Assembly (NCBI GenBank): GCA_951802425.1
Contig: OX637794.1
Location: forward strand, 1,302,001 to 1,366,000
Length of the DNA stretch: 64,000 nucleotides
DNA from: Clavaria fumosa
Lineage: Eukaryota; Basidiomycota; Agaricomycetes; Agaricales; Clavariaceae
Direction of reading: 5' to 3'
Part shown: piece after piece, positions 60,526 through 64,000 of the stretch
Layout of the letters: each line of letters opens with the position of its first letter
How positions within the stretch are numbered: the first letter of the stretch is position 1
Notes under the pieces: model-generated
What the model saw: the letters and a program-made list of their open reading frames with translations, nothing else
Databases searched by the model: none
What the model was told of the DNA's origin: nothing
Program-made: the position numbers and the translations under genes

Positions 60526-61891
60526 TCAAGCAGAGGCCACGATGGGATCTCCCTTACTCTCGAAGATAGGATCAGGATCTAATCCAACTAATGGAGGTGT
60601 GTCTAGCCCGGCAACCATACACCTCAGCGCTCTTTCCCAGGCTTCCTCAATGCGATATCCTCCAGCCCTCATGATACCCTGCCGGTCTTTCCTCACGGCA
60701 TCACTAGCGGGGTCCACGTATGTCTCTCGCAAGGTGTACATGTCTTCGTATGCGTAGTAGTCGTCCTGCAAGGGCACGTGAGGCACGTCCGGTATGGACG
60801 TGCTCTGCTGTGCGCGGGATCGCAGTAGCTTAGAGTCCACCATCGCCGCGGCAGCGGCAGCAGAAGCAGATGACTTCGCCAGTGTCTTCTTCAGAGCGTG
60901 GGCGCGCGCCCTGGCAATCACGGTGGACGCGTCCTTGTCGCTCGTCTCGAGACGGTCGATAATCTGCCTCCGCTCGCTCTCGCGCTCCTCGCGCTCCTCT
61001 TCCTCGAGCCGCAGCGCCAGGGCCGCGCGCAACTCGCGGTCACGGCGCTCCTGCTCCTCTTGTTCTCTAAGTAGCTGCGCGTACTGCTCTTCGCGCTGGA
61101 TGTTCTGTTCTATTAGGGCGGCGCTCTCGGCCCGGTAGGCAGCGATGCGCGCTTCAGTCTGCTGAACGTCGACCTCGTTGATCAGGTTGAACGCTGTAGA
61201 GAGATAAGTTTGGCGACGGAGAGTCTGATTCGGTGGAACAAAGCTCACTGATATCCTCCACATCTTCGAGATAGTCGTTGTAAGAGCGAAGATCGGGAAA
61301 ATCCTCCCTACGTTTATACAGCCTACGCAATAATTACTAATATTTGAGGAGAAAGGATCGCAGAGGCGTACTCTTTCGATATCCGTCGACGAACGGCAAC
61401 CTCTTTCTCGACCCCAAGATCCTCAAACGTTTGCGGAGTGAAGGCAAGCTTCCTCAACACCCTGTTACATATCGGACAGGGGGCGGGGCCCAGCGTGAAG
61501 AGTCTGTCTATACAGGATTCACACCTTTCTTCGGGTCAAATTCGACTAGACATGGATAGTTGCGGTGCATACATCTTGTGATAGCATGCACTGACGAGCA
61601 GGCGCAGCTTCGGGTTCAGATACCTGTCGCTTTTGCACACAGGGCATTGATCATCCATAGACTGTGCATAGTCCTTCAGTTTCTCATCCGTGACAGACTG
61701 ACATCGTTACGAAAGCTCACATGGAATTCGGATGTCCGACCTGAGAGATCTTTGACGCCGCCGCCGAATACGGTGGTAGACGTGCTTTGGACCTGCGGTG
61801 TTGTTGCCCGTGTGCTGTGTGCGCTCGCCCCGCCCTTGCGGACGGTCTTGCCGCGCAGCCAGCCGCCGACGCCGGATCCCCTCGTAGACAT
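60526..61891 (-). CDS. TFB3: TFIIH/CAK assembly factor Tfb3 (MAT1)
   Basis: Exon 1 (61891-61721) is a Gly/Ser/Thr-rich leader ending GRTSEFH; the next begins SMDDQCPVCKSDRYLNPKLR, then LLVSACYHKM, CESCIDRLFTLGPAPCPIC and RVLRKLAFTPQTFEDLGVEK. This is the C3HC4 RING of MAT1/Tfb3, with all ligands seen. Then EVAVRRRISKE and a long coiled coil rich in Glu/Arg (IQREEQYAQLLREQEEQERR, RLEEEEREERESERRQ). The C-terminal part has IRAGGYRIEEAWERALRCM-like sequence and ends GDPIVASA with its stop at 60526-60528. Tfb3 bridges the Cdk7/Kin28-cyclin H kinase to the XPD helicase in TFIIH, serving transcription and excision repair. Its stop is 84 bp from the convergent ZUP1-like stop. Confidence 0.94.
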
Positions 61892-61986
61892 GGTCGTCGA
61901 CGGTGACGTCGTGAAGGAAGAGCGCAACGATACGTAAGCCGCGTTAGGCAAAACTGCCCTGTTTTGGGCTCTCCACGGTGCACAGC

Positions 61987-63062
61987 ATGGCAGCAGGCTC
62001 TTGCACCCCTATCCCTAGCTCAGACACCTCGAACATTCCCGCGTTCTCCTTTGCGCATGGGTCACTGCCTGCGGTGTCTGGCGAGCACGCTAGAGGGTTT
62101 TTGTCCGCCTTGGATTATAGACCCCCCGAGGGACCTTCCTTCGGGACTTTGACCCCTTTTTATTGAAGAAATAGGGAATCGTGGTGTTCAGTCATTGGGA
62201 GACTGCTGGGGGCCTCGGTACGATGTTTTCGTAGCTAAATGATGCTTTCGCTAACCCAACATCATCCAGTCATAGACTATGGGGACGAAAATCTGTTGCT
62301 GATGGATTACTAGGGTTTTATTGAGCTTTACAAGTTGAAATTTCGATCTCGTGGCAGGCTCAGCGTGTAGTTCAGCTCTATAAAGACGTAAGACTTTACT
62401 GGAAGTATACATTTATCGGGTAGCTTATTTTCATAGGCTGGCCAAAGTACTCGCACAACCCCCAAACCAGAGGCTCGCGGAAGGAGGTCTAGATCACGGC
62501 GTTTTTGTCCCATTCAGACTTATGCTCGAAGAGGAGTTTTTCGACGTCCTATCGTTCAGGTGTTCATCACTCTAGTCTGGCCCGATGACGAATTGAAATG
62601 TCAGGAGAGCCCTGGGCACTCTCCGGTACCTATGTTATACTATTGAGAGATACAATTCCCCTCTGCAGGAAGGAAGGCATCCTCATCCTCTCCAGCGGAG
62701 AAAATGTCTACAATCTGAACAACCCGTTGTCCTTCAGTGAGAGCAGCTCGAGTCCCCTCCATAAGGAAATCGACGCTGGCGTTGTAGCAGCTGTTTCTCT
62801 GCCAGATGTAGGTGTTGTTTCAACTCATCGCATCGGTGCATATTTACTGGATTTTGGCGATCCTCAGCGAGAGAAGCGTAAGAAAGCGCTCGTGGACCTT
62901 ACGGGATTCCGCGCTTGTCACCCTAGAGAAGACCGCGATCATTCGTTCCTGTCTACGTCGGGGGTGACGGCGATTCGAAGGTCCAAGGTGGTCTGTACGG
63001 GCACTGCTTGGCCTCTGAATATACGGACCTACCAAGTCGTATGCCACGATACAAACTTTTAG
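61987..63062 (+). pseudogene. Decayed LigB-type (class III) extradiol ring-cleavage dioxygenase, DOPA-dioxygenase-like
   Basis: Family blocks occur in the correct order but in different frames: IPAFSFAHGSLPAVS, GIVVFSHWETAG (62175-62210), ENLLLMDY-stop-GFIELYKLKF, AQRVVQLYKD, AGQSTRTTPKPEARG, GGLDHGVFVPFRLM (62483-62524), PIVQVFITL, RKEGILILSSGENVYNL, SESSSSPLHKEIDAGVV, KKALVDLTGFRACHPRED, SFVPVYVGG and SKVVCTGTAW. These match the fungal DOPA 4,5-dioxygenase-like family, whose iron ligands include the HG, HW and DHG histidines. Lesions: TGA at 62164-62166, TAG at 62311-62313, and frame changes between 62210 and 62284, near 62350, near 62480, at 62543-62548, before 62640, and near 62936-62990. 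Two introns still look intact (gtaaga from about 62388 to 62436; 62808-62867). The copy cannot make a full enzyme. Confidence 0.78.
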
Positions 63063-63091
63063 GAAGTCCTCAGCGTACATCTCCCAATGTA

Positions 63092-63525
63092 CTGTAGTAT
63101 TTCGACCTTAGGTTCAGTCACGCGTCACGCAGGGGGGCTGAACTGAACTCAAACAGCGTGACCGTCACGCTGTTTGAGCAACAATGAACTTGATAAAAAA
63201 AATTATATAAGAATTTCCTATTGTGACTGATGACTAATGCTCTTCCCGATCTTCCTCATACTGGTGAGATTTGTGCTGTTGCCTCCTTCCTCTGCCACAT
63301 TCCTCAACCTGTTCCAAAATCTTGTCAATTGTCATTTCTGGTAAGTCTTTTTGCTGTGTTGAGTCTTCTGCAAGCTCTACATGGCCCTCATATGCAAGCG
63401 ATAAATTTCAGGCATGAACTAAGGAACCGTTCAGTCACGCCCCACCACTGAAACCTGAACCACAAAAAAAAGGTCACGTGATGCTTATGTAACTGTGGCG
63501 TGAACCTAAGGTCGAAATACTACAG
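63092..63525. mobile_element. MITE with 25-bp perfect terminal inverted repeats and TA duplication
   Basis: The left terminus 63092-63116 begins CTGTAGTATTTCGACC and the right terminus 63501-63525 ends GGTCGAAATACTACAG; the 25 bp are exact reverse complements. Both ends are flanked by TA (63090-63091 and 63526-63527), as expected for a target-site duplication of the Tc1/mariner type. The 434-bp interior has no transposase, only short ORFs, so this is a non-autonomous element. It carries its own inner inverted repeat (63148-63178), an AT-rich stretch near 63196-63215 and TCACGTGA at 63474-63481. It lies 30 bp past the LigB pseudogene. Confidence 0.8.
63148..63178. repeat. 15-bp perfect inverted repeat inside the MITE
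   Basis: CTCAAACAGCGTGAC (63148-63162) and its exact reverse complement (63164-63178) are separated by one C. This can form a tight hairpin close to the left terminus of the element. Confidence 0.9.
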
Positions 63526-63724
63526 TATTCGCTCCTGACCTTTGTTACTATATAAGGAAAGTGTGTGACAAATAAAGGGCCACAACGCGTCCACAAGTCA
63601 CAACATTGACGGCTTATTTTATTTGCACCCGCTTTAAGCGCTCAATAAAGACGACTTTTACCCCAGACGACGCGCTCGATTAGCGAACAGAGACTCGAGC
63701 ACTCTGCTCGGCAAATCTCACATT

Positions 63725-64000
63725 ATGATACCCACCTTGTCGGCCGCTTCGCCTCCCGACAAATCTCCCTGCTCGCCCCGGTGTTCCCAAATACAAAAAA
63801 CGCTCTACTCAAAGGTGTCCGCGCTGGAAGCCGAGCTATCGCAGCTCAAAGACCGATACGACGCACTGCTGCAGGCAAAAGAGGCCGCCGCGGCGCGATA
63901 TCTCGTGGACTACAAGAAGTGGAGGGACTTCAAGGTCTGGCTCTTCGGCAAGAACAAGCAGGACCGCAAGGACCGAACGGGCCTCGGCAGCCCCGAGAGG
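63725..64000 (+). CDS. N-terminal part of a coiled-coil protein, possibly CtIP/Sae2-like (3' end outside window)
   Basis: Opens MIPTLSAASPPDKSPCSPRC and runs off the right edge in frame. A predicted coiled coil (LYSKVSALEAELSQLKDRYD, LLQAKEAAAARYLVDY) leads to YKKWRDFKVWLFGKNK. In my recollection, a coiled coil followed by a YKKWRDFKxWLF motif occurs near the N-terminus of basidiomycete proteins carrying a C-terminal SAE2/Ctp1 domain, but that domain is not in view, so the identification is tentative. The start is the first Met after a typical fungal leader (63530-63724), which lies just outside the MITE; a TATATAA-like element is near 63550. Confidence 0.4.
   Translation, partial: MIPTLSAASPPDKSPCSPRCSQIQKTLYSKVSALEAELSQLKDRYDALLQAKEAAAARYLVDYKKWRDFKVWLFGKNKQDRKDRTGLGSPER

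Noticed and set aside
61560..61937. Plus-strand ORF over the TFB3 5' exons
   Set aside because: The minus strand encodes the RING finger of TFB3 with all zinc ligands and good splice sites here.
62598..63062. ORF of 154 codons considered as an intact small gene
   Set aside because: Its pieces match the C-terminal half of LigB dioxygenases, it reads through an intron (62808-62867), and upstream blocks are in other frames, so it is part of a pseudogene.

Overview
This window comes from the nuclear genome of a filamentous basidiomycete, most likely an agaricomycete. Genes are dense on both strands. Each is broken by many short introns, mostly about 45-65 nt with GT-AG ends. Promoters are short and repeatedly carry CACGTG(A). 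The proteins (a Knr4/Smi1 cell-wall regulator, a RAM-pathway Sog2-like protein, a membrane GH5 exo-glucanase, a fungal-type single-chain NADH glutamate synthase, an MSC7-type aldehyde dehydrogenase) are fungal in type. No rRNA, tRNA, CRISPR array or prokaryote-like operon was seen.

Layout. 1-1058: 3' end of a Sog2-like gene (+). 1335-3721: rabenosyn/Vac1 FYVE protein (-). 4116-6314: RAD7 (+). 6711-8221: twinfilin (+). 8932-11770: membrane GH5 exo-beta-1,3-glucanase (+). 11982-12406: small unknown (-). 12592-17388: NuA4 subunit Eaf1/Vid21 (+). 17655-20158: MSC7-like aldehyde dehydrogenase (-). 20437-22535: Knr4/Smi1 (-). 22797-24917: succinyl-CoA:3-ketoacid CoA transferase (-). 26157-27189: Eco1 (+). 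27455-34593: glutamate synthase (-). 37032-38521: Lst8 (-). 41106-42451: mitochondrial carrier (+). 44586-46070: CHORD protein (+). 46151-49243: mitochondrial IF-2 (-). 49265-50844: AlkB-like dioxygenase with GRF finger (+). 50919-51987: glucose-6-phosphate 1-epimerase (+). 52151-54710: CDC45 (+). 55001-56664: phospholipid scramblase (-). 56978-58298: proteasome alpha-4 (-). 58444-60441: ZUP1/UfSP-like peptidase (+). 60526-61891: TFB3/MAT1 (-). 61987-63062: decayed LigB extradiol dioxygenase (+). 63092-63525: a MITE. 63725-end: start of a coiled-coil, possibly CtIP/Sae2-like gene (+).

The genes are mostly single-copy housekeeping genes, not a pathway cluster. Several concern genome maintenance (RAD7, EAF1, ECO1, AlkB, CDC45, ZUP1-like, TFB3). 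Others concern nutrient and growth control (GLT1, LST8, KNR4, SOG2) or mitochondria (SCOT, IF-2, the carrier).

The parts not explained by ordinary genes are three gene-poor stretches (34.6-37.0, 38.5-41.1 and 42.5-44.6 kb). They hold decayed coding fragments, a 27-bp perfect hairpin overlapping a short Crinkler-like ORF, and no intact gene I could identify. The LigB pseudogene and the adjacent MITE near 62-63.5 kb also fall in this class. No clearly novel multi-gene system was found. Gene ends are given from start to stop codon; exon borders were placed by eye from splice signals, frame and protein similarity recalled from the families.
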